Source of the DNA: Lasiosphaeris hirsuta
Lineage: Eukaryota > Ascomycota > Sordariomycetes > Sordariales > Lasiosphaeriaceae
Direction: 5' to 3'
Assembly (NCBI GenBank): GCA_030549175.1
Contig: JAUKUA010000001.1
Location: 372,001 to 436,000 of the forward strand
Length of the DNA: 64,000 nucleotides
Part shown: positions 45,014-58,972 of the stretch, piece by piece
How the letters are laid out: the number at the start of each line of letters is the position of its first letter
How positions within the stretch are numbered: position 1 is the stretch's first letter
The notes under the pieces: model-generated
Told to the model about the DNA's origin: nothing
The model's database searches: none
What the model saw: the letters and a program-made list of their open reading frames with translations, nothing else
Translations under genes and position numbers: made by a program

Positions 45014-46716
45014 GCGAGTGAGGGCAGACCCTGATCCATGGCGGTTTTGAAGCATATTTTTATAATTCCTAAGCAAAATTAGTAAACCATGACACCAGCT
45101 TTCCGCGCGATGAAACACTTGCCTGCATACCCAAGTACCTATAGTACCCAATAGGTAGTCAGAGGTTGTCTTCCGAGGACAGTCGATAGGAGCATTGGGA
45201 TTATTGGTCCAAGCTTGTGCTAGACTGGAATTTTTACCTCTAGTTTGTACGCGTATGTACCAATGGGAGTATTCAATACATACTCAGGAGTGGCGAAGGG
45301 TGGGTCGGTCTCAAGCCCGTTTGCACGACGGAGATCATGCCGAAACACACCTCCGTAATTTTGAACACTACAAACGGGTAGGTTGGAACGATACCGATCA
45401 TATTTGATCCGTGCTCTCATAATGGCGAAAGTGCTCGTATGCGACGTCGAGGGAATTCTGCAATAGAAAATCAAGTGTAGGGGGTGCCTGGGCCCTAGGT
45501 GAAAGCGTCGCTCAAGTTGGTGGAAAAGTGAAGTGCTCCTTCCTCCTTAGCGGCCAATTAGTACATATATGAAGGTTAAGCATTAGGCAGGTCGGAAGCT
45601 AGTCATGTGTTAGTTATGCTTGAGAATGGCAGCCTTCGTTCCTCCAATCCTGACGTGATTACACCTTCCGTGCCATGATGCTATCAAGATTGGCAGCTCT
45701 TTTGTCCTTTTTACACCGAGGATTTTTATGTAATATGGAGGAGGTGCCTGGTCAGCTCAAGTTGCACCCTATCCCAGTAGAATTTGCCCACTGTTTGAGA
45801 AATATTAGACCCCCGAATATGTCTCGAGCATTTCACCCACTTCCCACCATCAAGACATCTCCCACCCTGAAAGTTGAGCCCGAGATACTTTGAAATTATC
45901 GGCCAACTATTGTCAGTGGTAGAAACCAATCTCTTGTGGATTTTAGAGTAGTGCCGAGCAGCCCCAAATTACATCATAGCCATGATGGCTGTTTGGACGC
46001 ACTTGGAACACGTGGTCTGCTAGAGACACTGGACTGTGCACAAGTACTGTGACCGAAATGTACACATTGATACTTGTCTCTTTTTCTCAGCCATTGACGC
46101 CTGTAAAAGCCTAGTAGACCAACCTCCTCTTGGTGGTTCAATCCGCCTTTTGAAGCCTCAAAAGGCTTTTTCCACATCTGACATCCGACAACCAGCAGAC
46201 ACATGCACCCTGTTTCCTCAAGTTCGGAGCCCTACAAGTAAGAAACATGCGGCAACCCCACGACGAAGCCGAACCCTAAAATAATTGACTTTTAGCATTG
46301 CATGCTGTGGGAAGTGTCTTTGAGTCGACGCTAACAAAGCATCTTGCCGACGCCTTCGGCTGACTCCGGGGTCCTTCACAGCATGTGGTTCGGCTCTCGG
46401 TTCGGCACATTCCACAGCTTTGGCTTCTTGGCGGTAAAACATGTGGGGTCGGTTTGGTGGGAACGAGTAAAGAAAGGCACAACCAGGGTTAGAAACGAAA
46501 GTGGCATGCATATGATTGTCGAGTCATGCAAATTAATATATGTACAAAAGAGTTACATGACTGATAACTGGTATATGCAAGTGCTGTTCTCCTACAAAGC
46601 AAAACCTCCTCCCATCCGACCAACCGACCGCATCGCCTTCGTCAGTCATTCAAGTTGCCCTTGTAGTGACGTATTGCGCAGGGGTATCGAGTTTTTTTTT
46701 TTTTTAGTTTTTTTTT

Positions 46717-46747
<31 letters not shown>

Positions 46748-46802
46748 GGGTTTGTCCTTGGGTGAGTGAGGAATGCACAAAGAATGCAGATGGCAAAGAA
46801 CT
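45014..46802. other. 1.8-kb intergenic, with long T and G homopolymers
   Basis: No gene supported. T14, T19 and G24 runs lie back to back at 46692-46750, close to the 3' end of the sugar transporter. This marks a plausible right edge of the cluster. Confidence 0.5.
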
Positions 46803-48618
46803 TTAGACGGTGGTGGTGTTGCTTGCATGCGCCTTTTCTTCGGCGAGCTGGTGGGCAAAGGTGGTGGTGGGCTTCCAGCCGGCCGAGGTGCGGGGAGTGG
46901 TCTCCTCCATCATCTTGTCGACCTGCTCGAGCGATAGACCCTTGGTCTCGTAGACGAGGAAGTAGGTGTAGACGAGAGCGCAGGTGCATAGACCGCCCCA
47001 GACGAAGAAGACGGATGACTTCAAGTTTCCGTGGGTAACACCAACCATGTAGGGGGTGATGACGGCAATGATGGTGTTCCACAGCCAGTTGGAGGCGGTT
47101 GAGAGACCAACGCCACGCGAGCGGATCGGCAGCGGGAAGATCTCACCAATGACGATCCAGGCACCGGGACCCCAAGTCGAAGCGAAGAAGAAGATGAAGA
47201 TCGCAATGAAAGCGATCTGCGCGTTGACGGCAGGAATGTTGTTGGCGATTGTGTCCGCGTCGACGGCATCGCTGACGGGATGGGTGTAGTTGAAGCCGAC
47301 GGTGACACCGATGATGGCGACGAGGAACTGGCAGATCAACATGCCGAGAGCACCCCAGAGAAGGATGGTACGGCGGCCATAGCGCTCAACAGTGTAGAAA
47401 GAAATAGGTGTCGAGAAGACGTTGATGATGGTGAAGATCATGGAAATGAGGAAGGTGTTGCTGATGGCACCAGTCGACTTGAGGAAAGGAGTCGAGTAGT
47501 AGAAGATGAAGTTGACACCGGTCCTAGATGCAGAAATGGCACGGGTTAGCAATCTCCACGTCAAATTGGGCGGCGAATCGGCCTGGGGGCTGGACTCTCA
47601 CCATTGCTGCATCATCTGCAGGGAGGTTCCCAGAATGGTCTTGCGGAGGTTCGAGTTGGACTTGAAGACGGAGCCCTTGAAGCAGTTGGCCCAGCTGCCG
47701 AACCAGGTGGTGGAGGGGATCAGCTGGCGCTCGTACTCCTCGTTGGCGACGATCTCGGCAAGCTCGTTCTGGATGAACTCGGAGTCCTTGGGCTGGCCAC
47801 GGAGGCGGGAGAGGGCATCGGTGGCCCGGGCCACGTTACCGCGCTTGACAAAGTAGCGGGGGGAGTCGGGCAGGAACATGAGACCACCACCGAGGATGAG
47901 GGCCCAGATGAACTGGATGGCGATCGGGATGCGGTAGGCACCGGTGTCGGTGCGGTCCTGGGTGGCGTAGACGATGCAGGCAGCAAGCATAATACCGATG
48001 GTGATGCAGAATTGGTAGCCGGCGACGAGAGCACCACGGACCTTGCGGGGGCACTAGAGGGGGGGAGGGGGTCAGCTTTTTGCGTGGCAGGGGTGCTGGT
48101 AGCCAGGTACTCACAATCTCAGACATGTACAGAATAACAATGGCCGACTCGAAGCCGACACCGAGACCGGCAATCAGACGACCGGCGACAATGGCGCCGA
48201 GAGGGGCGCCGAGGCCGGTGAGCATCTGGATGACAACTCCGAGCATGTAGATGGCGCAGCCCATAATGACAGTCCACTTGCGGCCGATAAAGTCGGCGAC
48301 ATCACCGGCGATGAGGGCGCCAAAGAAGGTACCGCAGGACAGGATAGAGACGACCAGAGATGTGTTGGAGTCGGAGACGGCCTTGGCGCCGACGCCCTCG
48401 ACGGCCTCGATGAAGATCTTGGAGCCGAGAACACCGTTGATATAACCGGAGTCATAACCGAAGAAGATACCACCGAAAGAGGCAAAGGCGCAGATCAGGT
48501 AGGCTTGCCAAGTGACGGGGGCCTCGATGCGCTCGACATCCTCGGTGGCCTTGAGGCCGTTCAGGTTGACGTGCTGGGAGGCGGGAGCCTGCGACTCCTT
48601 CTCGTGCGTGTCTGACAT
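46803..48618 (-). CDS. sugar porter family MFS transporter (hexose/quinate type)
   Basis: Exons are 48115-48618, 47602-48053 and 46803-47523, total 558 residues. Introns of 61 and 78 bp start GTGAGT and GTGAGA and end CTAG. Signatures of the 12-TM sugar porter family are GYDSGYINGVLG in TM1, VADFIGRKWTVIMGC, IAGLGVGFESAIVILYMSEI followed by CPRKVRG, LPDSPRYFVKRGN, VERYGRRTILLWG and a C-terminal YETKGLSLEQVD. Plasma-membrane uptake of a hexose or related solute is expected. Nothing ties it to the polyketide, so it probably marks the flank of the cluster. Confidence 0.92.
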
Positions 48619-51600
48619 GGTGAAGATGCGCTTTGCTGCTCGCTTTGCTGCTCAGCTACCGCGTTGTTGGCTTTGCCCGGGAGGGTGGTAGGGGTTTGGT
48701 GAGGAGGAATGGCTGGCTGGGAAAGAGGTCGGTATAAGCCAGCAGCCGGGACGCAGGTCTTTATGAACTTTGGATGGAAAGCTATGCGAGCCATTGGGAG
48801 CTGTGTGGGCTGTGTCGACTGTGGGAGCTCTGGGGCCATGGACCCGTTGGAACATGGACCCATCGAATCGACCCTCGACCCATTCATTGGACACTGGGGA
48901 CCCCATTGGGACCCGTGGACCCGTCGAGCGAGGCCCAGGACAGGCGGCCATGACCGGCATGGCAGCAGGGCACGGTACTCGCCTGTCTGTACGTAGTGGA
49001 GGCACATACAATGTCGCGAATGAATGTGTACGTACAATGGGTACAAGGGAACATGTCTCTTGCGCTGTGGTTCCAGGTTTTGGAAGCTTGTCGACGCGGC
49101 CGAGGGTTAGCGCAGCCCAGCCAGTCAGGAGCGACGGAAAGCTGGGGAAAAGGCCATTACCCCCGACTTGGCAAAACGCGTGCTTGGGGCTATTTCGCCG
49201 CTGTCCCGCCGGGGTCGCGTGCATTCGTTGCGGGGACCTAACCCATGCAGAATACCGCCGAGCGAAGAGGCGTTTGTTGGGCCCCAGAAATACCCAGCGT
49301 TGCCATCCATCCATCCATCCATCAGTGTCGAGACCACACAACGCCTCACGGCCTTTGCGGTCTCAACTACGCCGCCAGGACGCCTCCACCACGCCGTGGG
49401 CGGGAATTCATCGCATCGCATCGCATCGCATCACAGGCCCCCCTCCCCCCCCCCCCCCCCCCCCAGAGCCCCAAAGGACCCCTCAGGTCAAGCCCAGACC
49501 AGCCCAGCCCAGCCCAGCAGCAGCAACAGCCCTGATGAGTCTTCCCTTCTAGCGCCCCTCTCCCGCTCTGCCCGCCCTCCCCCCTCCCTCCCGGCCCCCT
49601 CCTTCCAGGCCCCCTCCTTCCAGGATCGCCTCCACCTCCACACCTCACTCATCCACGAGCTCCCACGAGCTGCCTCCCCCCCCCCCCGGCCTCACACCGC
49701 ACCACCCCGGACTACCCCGGCCAAACCACAATACCAACACTTGTTGCTCGCAACCCATATGCAACCCAAAACCTGCCAGTCATGGCGCGCGCCTGTTTCC
49801 CCATTCCCCATTGACGATGCAGACCGCACACTACATCTCCAAGCAGACGTCCCGATGCGGCTTCGGGCAGGCGAGACGGGGTCATCAGGCAGCATGGCCA
49901 GCATGGCCCAAGATAAATTGACCGAGTCGGTCCGGTGCGTTGCATTCTGCGCTACCCGTCCTCGATGCCGGTTGAGTCGTTGCCATTCGCTACTGCGAAT
50001 ATGCCCATGTATTTCCCATGTTTGCCCTGTATGCCCATGGAGGGTTACACGCCAGGACGCGGAACGGGTCTGTAGGGCAATAAGGTAATTACGGTATAAT
50101 ACGGCCCTCATATCACATATATCACCCGATGGGGCCAAGTCTCAAAGGGCTTTTCCTCGCCTGTCTCGCTGCTGCACGTTCTACACGGACGGCCCTCTCT
50201 CTCTCACCTGGGGTCGTCTGAACTGCTCTGGAAGAGTTCGATCTGGGTTGATGAATCTGGGGTCTGGTCTTCTCCACAAAACCCGTAATCCAAAATCGAA
50301 AACGCTGCACCGTGCCACATCTGTATTGTCGGCAGGGCCTATCCCCCCTGCCTGTCGGGCACCTCTGGCTCGCCTGGCCCCGCTTATCGCCAAAAGATCT
50401 ATCTGGTCGAACAATCTCACCTAGCGACAAGACTTGTTAGTGCGCACTTCCCTCTGCAAATCAGCACGCGCTTTTTCCACGGCCGCTACTTTGGTGCATG
50501 TTCTGGCGCTGTTCCGAGGCAAAGGCAAGACACGCCAGGCAGATGCACGCTCGCTCCATTCCCTTGCTAATTCCTGCCGAACCGACCCGACAACTCTTTT
50601 GAGCCTCCCTCGTCGCTCCTTGGCTTAGGCTTTAGCGCACAGGGCCTGTTTCCAACGTGGCCGCCATGATGACTGCCCCCCATATTCTTCGAATGTTCTT
50701 TGTCCTAGTTGCCGAATTGATCGGTCCTCGGTTTGGCAAGTCTTAGACACTTTCTCCAGATACACGCACGTAGTGTCTGCACATACAGAACATGCAGATG
50801 GAAACTGCCGCTTTGGGATAGCGCCACCGGAATATCTTCTGATCTTTTCCCACCATCATCTTCAGGGCTTTTGTGTCATTTTTCTTCTGGTCATGTCGAC
50901 AGAAGCCTTGTTACCGCCCATGGTTATCTGTAATAAATCAGTCATTTGATCCCGACCCACGGCTCTGGTTCGTCTGTCCGGCACAAGGCCCCGACCAATC
51001 TTCACCACGAGGTACCTCGATGGCGATAATTTCCAGCACACCCATTGCCCTCGAGTTCTCACCCTCCTCGAGTCGGGACCAATGGGACGAAGGCATAGAT
51101 TGCCCCAGGGGAATTTGTCTGGATAGTGGAGGCAACAGAGTATCCAAGGCAAAGGGGCTCGGCTAAAAACGGTCCTTTTCTGGGGACTTTTTTTCATTCC
51201 CCTGGCCAATATTTTCCCCATCCCCATTCTACGGCGACCCCATTCTAACCTAGGGGGATGTCTGCATGTCCCCGTCCCCGTCCCCATACCCCGTACTCCA
51301 TTCCCCATGGGCAACCCGAACAGTACTGGCCCAAGGGGCAGAAATGGAGACGACCAGTCCCACTTAGCAGTCCACTTAGCAGTCCACTTAGCAATTTCAC
51401 TTAGCAATTTCACTTGTTGCTAGTAATTTCAGTGCTTCGTTGGATGCCCTTGCACTGTCACTTTTGCTAATTATTGTTGTTTCTCGCTGTGGCAGAGACA
51501 CTGGAGAAACGGAGAAGCATTGGAGGACCATGCGCTCCGCCCCCGCCTTTTCCAATCTGGCTTGTCTCTCAGCTTTTTTCGAGATCGATGACATGAGTGG

Positions 51601-54600
51601 CTGCTATTAGTGTGTCCGAAACGGCAATTCCAGGGTCCGTGGTTGGCCAGAATTGCCCAGGGACTTTTTTTTCTTTTGTTCTTTCAAGTCCCAAGGCTGC
51701 CGCTCGCCAGTGCGAGTCATCCAAGACAAGCCATGGGCGTACCCTGAGCCTAGCCAAGCCGGCTCCCGCAACGTCCCTCCTATCAGAGCCGCCGACTCGC
51801 AGGAGGCGCCGTCACGATGCGATTGCCCAGATGGGTGTGTCTACCACACAGTCTACTTCGGAGCTCCACACAATGTGTGGAAGCCAGCAGGTTCTGAGAG
51901 TCTTTATCCCCTTTGTTTGGTTGGCCGTATCAGCTGTCGCCGTTCGTCTTTCGCCTGGTCATGCGCCCCCGGCAACATTGTCCAGTTTCGGAGTTGGTGC
52001 TGATGGCCTTGCTGCCGTGGATGCTTTGTTGCATGGCACCTAGGCTCTCGCCACCGCTTCAGGCCCTCAGCGCCGCAGAAGTCCCGCCGAAGCCCCGCTC
52101 AAGCTCCGTTAAAAGTCCCGTTCACGGCGGGGTGTAGCGCCAATACCCCAGAAAGTTCCCCAAGAGCCCGCTTCCCCCAAACAAGATGCGTCGCATCAGA
52201 TGATATCCGAGTGGATGATGGTCTGATGCGGTGTTGTATGGCCCTGCGTCCAAGGTGCACTATGTACGTGCGAAGTTGAAGCACACCAAGGATGTATCGC
52301 CGAACTCAACGCAGTGCAGCGCGGTCTTTGACAACCACGGTTGTCGGCCACCAAGGTCGTAGCGGCTGGGAGTAGTAGTCTTCAAATGCACAGAGCCAAC
52401 GGGCCGGGTATTGACTGTGGGACCCGTGCAGTGCCTTTTTGAGTAGGAGGACAGAGGATTAAGATTGTGTCTGTGTTCTGTGTCTGTGTCTCCGCCTGTG
52501 TCGCGACGACCCGACCGAGGCACAGGTTAGGGTAGCCAATTGCACCGTCGGTATGGCCATGATGCATCCTTCCACATCCCCTGTCACACACGGCCGCACA
52601 TCACCGGCACCGCATCCCACCCAATTCTGTTGCGCGGCTGGCTTCTGTTTGATGAGGGGGGGCCGACGGCGACAAGACTGGACGAGACCGGGCGAGACTG
52701 GGGCGGGACTGTTTGTGCGAGGGGCGCTGCGGTGCTTGGGTTGTGTCGATGCAAACCCGGCGAGACAGAAGCTGGCGCTGTGTGCAGCTTTGCAACGTTT
52801 CACCAATTGCCTCGAAAGCCGGCCTGATTTGTCGCGCTCTCCTCAGCCCAGCATCGCCACGAGCGTAGAAAAGGGACGCCGCATGCCAGCTCTCACCCGA
52901 CACTCACACCCGACACCCTATGTTTACTCCGGCGCGCTGTGCGGCGCCTCTGCTCCTATCCCCATTCCCACAGGCAACATGTGACGTGAGTCGGAAAATT
53001 TGCGCGCGCCCCAGCTCGGCTCCCACGATTGACTGGCTGCCAACAAAACAGCAAAAAAAAAAAAAATTTTAAAAAATTAAAAATTAAAAAAATGGCAATG
53101 CTGCCCTGAGCGCAGAATGGTTGTACATGACAGTTCGGGCATATCAGTCGCAGTGCCCACCCGACGGCTGGACGAGTCTGAGACAACTGGCTGAGCAACT
53201 GGAGCACAGCATCGCAGCATCAGCATCAGCATCAGCATCGGCATCCTCCTCGGCTTCCTTCAACGGGGCGATGCGTGCAGCCGTTCAGGCTCGCTTTCGG
53301 CTCCGATAAGGTGCGTCTCTGACCCCAGCCCGGGCTGCGGAAAACCGAAACCAAAAAGCCAGCCGAAACCGAATATTCTTCTGTTCCGTTTGGGTTAAGG
53401 AATGCTTACTCATTATTTCACCTTCACCTGACTTCAGTCACGTTCGCAGCTGCCTCTCCGGCTCTTGACCAGCCGCGCTCGGCCGTGGCTCGGGCGCGCT
53501 GCACCGGCAGCGGCGCTGTGACGAAGTGAAGAAATGGTCCAGTGACCTCGGTGCAGCCGTCATCGTCATGACGGCGCCACCTGCCCTGAAAGCAGCAAAG
53601 TGTGTCCCCCGCCATCGGGCCGCCGTGATCTACCACCACATGCGGCTACGGCAGCAATCAAGTAATCGCATCGGCGGCAGCGGCGAATTGGACTCACCTG
53701 ATTCCTCACCGCGGAGACCATCCCCGCTTGGGAACACACGAGCATGACAGAACAAAAAAAAATCGAAAGAAGCTACAAAGTCTCGGAGCCTCACCCCGTC
53801 AGCCACGGTAAGCCCGATCGACATGCTCGACACGCGACAGCAACCATCACAGATCGCCTGGTCCGTCCGCGCTGACGGGGCTTCTTCCCCCCCTTCCTCT
53901 TCGATCGCCTGTCTCCCCAGACGCCACAGATAATGATGGATGGTGGCGCTGAACGTTGAGCCGTTTGGGTGGTCCCCCCCTTGGCGACGCGCCAAGGAAA
54001 CAACGATGCACGTCGGGGGGTTGAGCGCCGGGGCCCATGCACTTTAAAAATCCAGAAGGGGGGGGGGGGGGGAAGGAAGTGCACCGTTTTTTATCCCCGA
54101 TCATTTCCTTTCTTTTTCTTGGTTCCAAGAATAAACGGGCGCCGGGGAAGGCTGGCAGGCAACCTTGCGGTCGTGGATCGTGCCTTGTTCGGCAGCTCTG
54201 GCAGCTCTGGTAACCTGGCGTCGCCAGCCAAATGGATTGCCGTCGGTTGCAATTGCACAGCGAGCCATCAGCCATGGCAGGAATCCTGCCGCCGGGGGAC
54301 CCTCGAGGCGAATTGTCTCTTCAGTGGGCTGCCTCCATGCACACCAACGCAGAAAAGACCAAAACGACACAAGGAAGAGCGCTCACCGCTGCCGTGGCCA
54401 ACAAAAATCGAGATAGCCCGAAAGCGAGCAATCGGGTCCTTCCGGCGCTCTAATCTTTAGCGCGGAATGAGGCGCGGATGCGTCGTGTCTGTCTGGCTCT
54501 CTGTCCAGCCCTTCGGAAGGAGCATCGATAAATTGGATACCCATTGCGGGTCCGGCCAAAAGAAATCGAGTCATGAATGACTTCCAACAGCCGCCGACGC

Positions 54601-55559
54601 GCTAACCGTATCAGACAGAATGCTCAACCGCAAGCGCCGATCTTCCCTCTTGGGAAATGTGCATGAAACGGATCGCCGGCGTCCCTTGAACATCCAAGCC
54701 GTCCAGGAGCAGAATTGGCAATAGGCACAGGCGATACGATAAAGACGCGCAAAAAAACGTGCAAACACGCCCGTCTCACAATGCACCTCGTGCTCGGAGA
54801 TAGGGCTCGCTCACTTATGCTGTCGGTGTCGGCTCTCTGCTATGCCACGGCAGTCGTGGTAAAGCGATATCCGGGGCTAATCCTACACAGGGACCAATTT
54901 ATCCAGATCAGAGCCTAGCTGTGGCCCGCGACTTGTACCGCAAGTACCGTGCTTATTCATTCTATTTTGGGGGCCAAAGGTGAGATGGCGTTTCCGAGTT
55001 TGTGAGGACAGCCCTGGACACCGCTGCTGCGTCCCACGGAATAAGCCAACAGTGTCATTGGCGGCTGGTTGGGTCCTGCTGTGCTGTAGCTGCATTTATC
55101 ACCCATAGGCGGGATCACACGCTTTTATATCAGTGACTGCCGTATCTATCGTCCCGCAACACCCACTCTGATTGAGCAGTATCTATCTGCTCCATATGTC
55201 CATGGTCTAGGCGAAGCAATAGAGTTCCCTGAAAATTAAAGACTTTATGATCTCCTGACAGTCATGCAGATAATGCACGCAATGAATCCTTTCCGTTGAG
55301 CTCCCGGTGTTGGGCTGTCATGTCGCTATAAAAAAAAAGAAGAAAAAAGGACAAATATCCACCGCGAATTCTAGAGTTGTGTCTCTTCAATAGCCGAGAC
55401 TTTACAGGCAGGGACCGATCAGGGGCCGAGGTGTTATTACGTTCGGCAAGCTCTCACAGACACTTTCCAAGTTGGCTTCCAAAAATTCGTAGCGATATTG
55501 TTCGGACAAAATCGCCATATGTACGAGTACCCAATGTTATCAGGGGTTGCGCGTAGTCT
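48619..55559. other. 7-kb stretch without a supported gene
   Basis: Many short GC-rich frames overlap in all phases, none with a recognised domain. Local repeats include TCGCA repeats at 49409-49430, a C20 run at 49445-49464, a roughly 12-bp tandem CACTTAGCARTY repeat at 51361-51413, ATCAGC units at 53213-53240 and a G15 run at 54058-54072. Long leader or regulatory DNA is possible. Confidence 0.5.
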
Positions 55560-57000
55560 CTATAAGGCGAAAACGTAGACTTGAGCCCTTTTTATTCAGA
55601 TCGTGTATCTTCAAGTTGGTGTTTGAACGCCCTGAGTCGTTCGACTTCCAAGGCAGCACCATTAGTAGTATTCCGGCTCAGTTTCCTAGTACCACAAGTG
55701 CGGGTTGTTTCTCCGAGTGCAAGATTCAACGCCGCCCGTCCCTCAGAGATGTCATGGCTGTCCGTGGGTTTCACTGAAATAAACAGGCTTAGTATGTCTT
55801 CTGAAAAAGCCCCACGTTTATCGGCACGCACCGTGACATACTACTAGCATTGCTTGCTCCAAGGGACAAAGTAAACAGTCAAATTCATCATAGATCTCGA
55901 TGGATGGTAGGCTGTCACTTGGTCCACAAGTGCCGTTGTAGCTGAATTATTTCCTTTCTTTGCCTCTAAGGCCTTGACCCTGTTGATCCCGCCTTTGGGT
56001 GCTTTTTCCGGGTCGCACCAGTAGCAAAAGGAAGTCATTGGATAATGCTTTCCACATTGAATGCAGTGCATTCTGTACTTTGTGATCTTGACTTTGCATT
56101 TATCACATTTCGACTTCGGGGCTTGATCTTTGGCTTTGCCGGCTAAGGAGGCATCGTCAGCCTTCTTCCCTTTCTTTTGGACCTCAATTTGAGTCGTCGC
56201 TGGCTTTGTTTCGTCCTTATTTCCAAGGCGGATGAGTTCAGTGAGAAAGGCTTGGAGAGAAAGCTTGCCGGCTTCGAGTTCTCTCATCTAGAACTCGTAC
56301 TAGGATTGATATGATGAGCGTAGGCCGATAATCATCAAGGTGGCCAGTATTGTGTCGCTTATCTTCCCGCCTTGTTGCTGTAGCTGCGTGCGAAGGAATT
56401 GGATGCGATTGACGTAGTTATGGAGGGACTTGAAGCTCGTGCACTTCGTTGTTGTGAGCTCCTCAAGCATTGTCATCTTTCTTGCCACTGTGAGCTCATC
56501 ATGGCATTCCTGCTCTTAGAAGTGCTATAATAACCGTTATGCCTTCGGTTAGAGGTGGACGAGTAGGCTCTAGTATGCTACCCTCTTCTCGATATGGGCG
56601 TTCAGTCGTTCAAGGCGCAAAATTCGTTTGAGGGAGGTCTGCCACACGCGGAGATTGCTCTGGCCTTTAAGGGTCGGGATTGACATGCCCATCTTCTGAG
56701 CATACGGAATTGATGGCGGCCTTCTCAAGGTTTTAGTCGCTTGTTGCTTTCTTTGGCGTTGTTGAGTGGGAACTTAGGGTCGAGTGTGTTGAGATCGACA
56801 TCGGGGACAATGGCAAGGAACCCTCTATCTTGCGCGTCCTCATATTTCTCTTGGAGGAATAGGCCGTTTAGCGGGGAGAATATCTCGTTCCTGGCACCGG
56901 GGTCAAAGATTACGTCTATTGAATCGACTTGGTGCCAGTTGTAAAGATATGCAGCGCGCCGTACACCTTTGACCTTGAATTGTCCCATGATAGGATCCTA
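55560..57000 (-). mobile_element. copia-type gag relic
   Basis: Minus-strand pieces in order: a leader MGQFKVKGVRRAAYLYNWHQ (56725-56988); then VARKMTMLEELTTTKCTSF, KSLHNYVNRIQFLRTQLQQQ and ISDTILATLMIIGLRSSYQS (56300-56490), typical of the UBN2/copia gag core. Then MRELEAGKLSLQAFLTELIR and a Cys-rich segment CDKCKVKITKYRMHCIQCGK...CYWC (55844-56287). Stops and shifts separate the pieces, and no integrase or reverse transcriptase follows in the window. The spacing CX2CX10CX2CX9CX2C differs from the usual CCHC knuckle. It is a dead remnant; LTRs were not identified. Confidence 0.65.
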
Positions 57001-58388
57001 AACTAACTCATTCTTAGCATCAAGGTAATACTTCTACAGTATTTCTTTCACCATCCGAGGTTGTCGTCTGAGTTACGGTTCCCAACTCCTGCGTTTTGTA
57101 TGTTCAGTCCTTGTATAGCCTAAGAGGTGAGGAAAAGATTAATGAACACCGCTTAAATCTGGTGTACGTCTTTCCGATCCTCGTTGCCTGTTTGGTAGCG
57201 ATCTCCTATCCTCCGACCTGCTTCTGGTACAGGCGACTGATTTGTGTCTCCGACTCTTCTCTTAAGTTCCTCTTGCCAGGCGATCTGTAACGCCCTTTGT
57301 GCCCACCTGAAGCTCCGATAAGGCCTTTTCCATCTTCCCTATCTTCTTACTGATACCAAGGTTTAAGGTACCTATGGCTACCCATCCCTGTCTGGGTAAC
57401 CAAGCTATTTGACCAGGTACTCGATGCTTGGTTGTCCGCTGTAACAGACAGTCCCCCTTTTCGACAGTCACCCGTCAAAGGAAAGAGATAGGTTGTGGCC
57501 AGAGACGCCGACTGGACAGAATCCCGTGCAACCCGCCAGACAGGCATTGAAACCACTGCCTGCTACACCCGAGTCCACAAAAACAGAGGTAAAAGCGATC
57601 ATCACAGTAGGCACTGACTCCTCCTGGCAGGAGCTGTTTCAGGGTTCTCTCTGGAGCTACACCAGCAAAGTCTGGTCAGGCGATGGAACAAGTCGTGAAT
57701 ATCGTTTTCCTCTTCCCGGATTTGAGAGAGAGCAAATTGAGAAAAGGGTGCAGGGTGTGGGTTTGGATTATAATACGGTGATTAGGGGAACTTGTTGATG
57801 TTGCGAATCACTCATCATTTTCTCATTTGCCCATGCTAGATAAGTGTCTTTTTGGGTTAGAGCTTGTACATACGACCATACCTACTGGAAAACTCGGGAT
57901 CCCGTCCGCTCTCCCATAGATAAGCCAGTGAGGGCCAGACTAGTAGTTGGGTCGGTGGCGACCAGCGAATCCCTGGTGTTGTATGTTCTTTTTTTTGCCT
58001 CGTTATTCTTTTTTCCTCCATCGCATTGCAAGCGGCTGGGGAGAAAAGTTGCTGTGTTTTCGGTTTTGTGTTTATTGTAAGAGTAAGACCATGACGTTGG
58101 AGGTGGTTTCCAAGGGGTGAAGGACGACAGCCACAACACTTTAGTTACGAAAGTATTGCCCGACGACTGGCATGCAGCATGAAATTAAAGGTGCAGTGAC
58201 ACCCAATAGCTCAGCTGTTTCCATCGGGAAAGAATCTCGCCGACGCGACGGAAAGGGTGAAACCCCGCATTCTTTACCGCGAGTTCCACAGGTCAAGGTG
58301 TCAGGCCAGTATTACATCACCCCCGCGATATTTCCATTTCAACTGCCCAACCGCTGTTGAAATGCATCATGCCATTACTTTCACAGCC
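57001..58388. other. intergenic, no gene recognised
   Basis: Short frames only. The left part may still belong to the copia-type relic. Confidence 0.4.
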
Positions 58389-58849
58389 ATGGCAAATAAT
58401 CCAGCTGTGTAAGTCCACCACTCAACCTGCCTGGGCGCACCGAACTGACATGAAGCAGAAAACACGGGCTCTGGCAGGCCCTCCCACTCCAGACACCGCA
58501 GATCACCACCACGGTCAACGGGTCCCATGTTGCCACTGGCCCCCTGACACCCGGCGTGAGTGTGAGCGCGCTGACGCCAGGGTGGGATATGGTGCCGGCG
58601 ATATCGAAGCCCGAGAACGATAGATGCGGGGTGCCGATGGCGACTGTCACCCTGACGAAGGGCTTGAAGTGCGCCGGCACCTACTGGTGTGGCTGCCTTG
58701 CTGCAGCCCATCGGACGAGCTCTGCTGCTAGGGTGACAACTGGCGCGGTCGATGCTCCGCCAGACGTGTTTCCAATGACGAGCGAATGCACCGTGTTTAC
58801 GACATGTGGGTCAAGTTGTCGGTGTTCGAAGCGACTCACTCAGCAGTGA
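58389..58849 (+). CDS. small hypothetical protein
   Basis: A possible two-exon gene: 58389-58408, then a 50-bp GTAAGT...AAGCAG intron, then 58459-58849, giving 136 residues. The join reads MANNPAVKHGLWQALPL, followed by TTTVNGSHVATGPLTPGVSV and TLTKGLKCAGTYWCGCL, with a Cys/Ser-rich tail. There is no signal peptide and no family I recognise. The good start context, canonical splice sites and continuous frame are the only support. It could equally be a decayed gene whose tail is out of frame. It is convergent with the peroxidase gene. Confidence 0.35.
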
Positions 58850-58972
58850 GTGGCTCTCGGTGATGGCCAGGCTGCCAGGGTTTAGACTGGATACTTTGTC
58901 ATGGGAACAGAGTGGTTGTAAAGATGCGGGGGTTGAAACGGGACGAAATAATCATTATTATTATTACAAGTA

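Noticed and set aside
46803..48618. Sugar porter as a cluster transporter
   Set aside because: Its signatures are those of hexose/quinate uptake, and a dedicated DHA2 pump is already present; the 1.8-kb gap with homopolymers suggests a cluster border.
51361..51413. CRISPR-like array of 12-13 bp repeats
   Set aside because: Units are directly tandem with no spacers in a fungal genome; an ordinary minisatellite.
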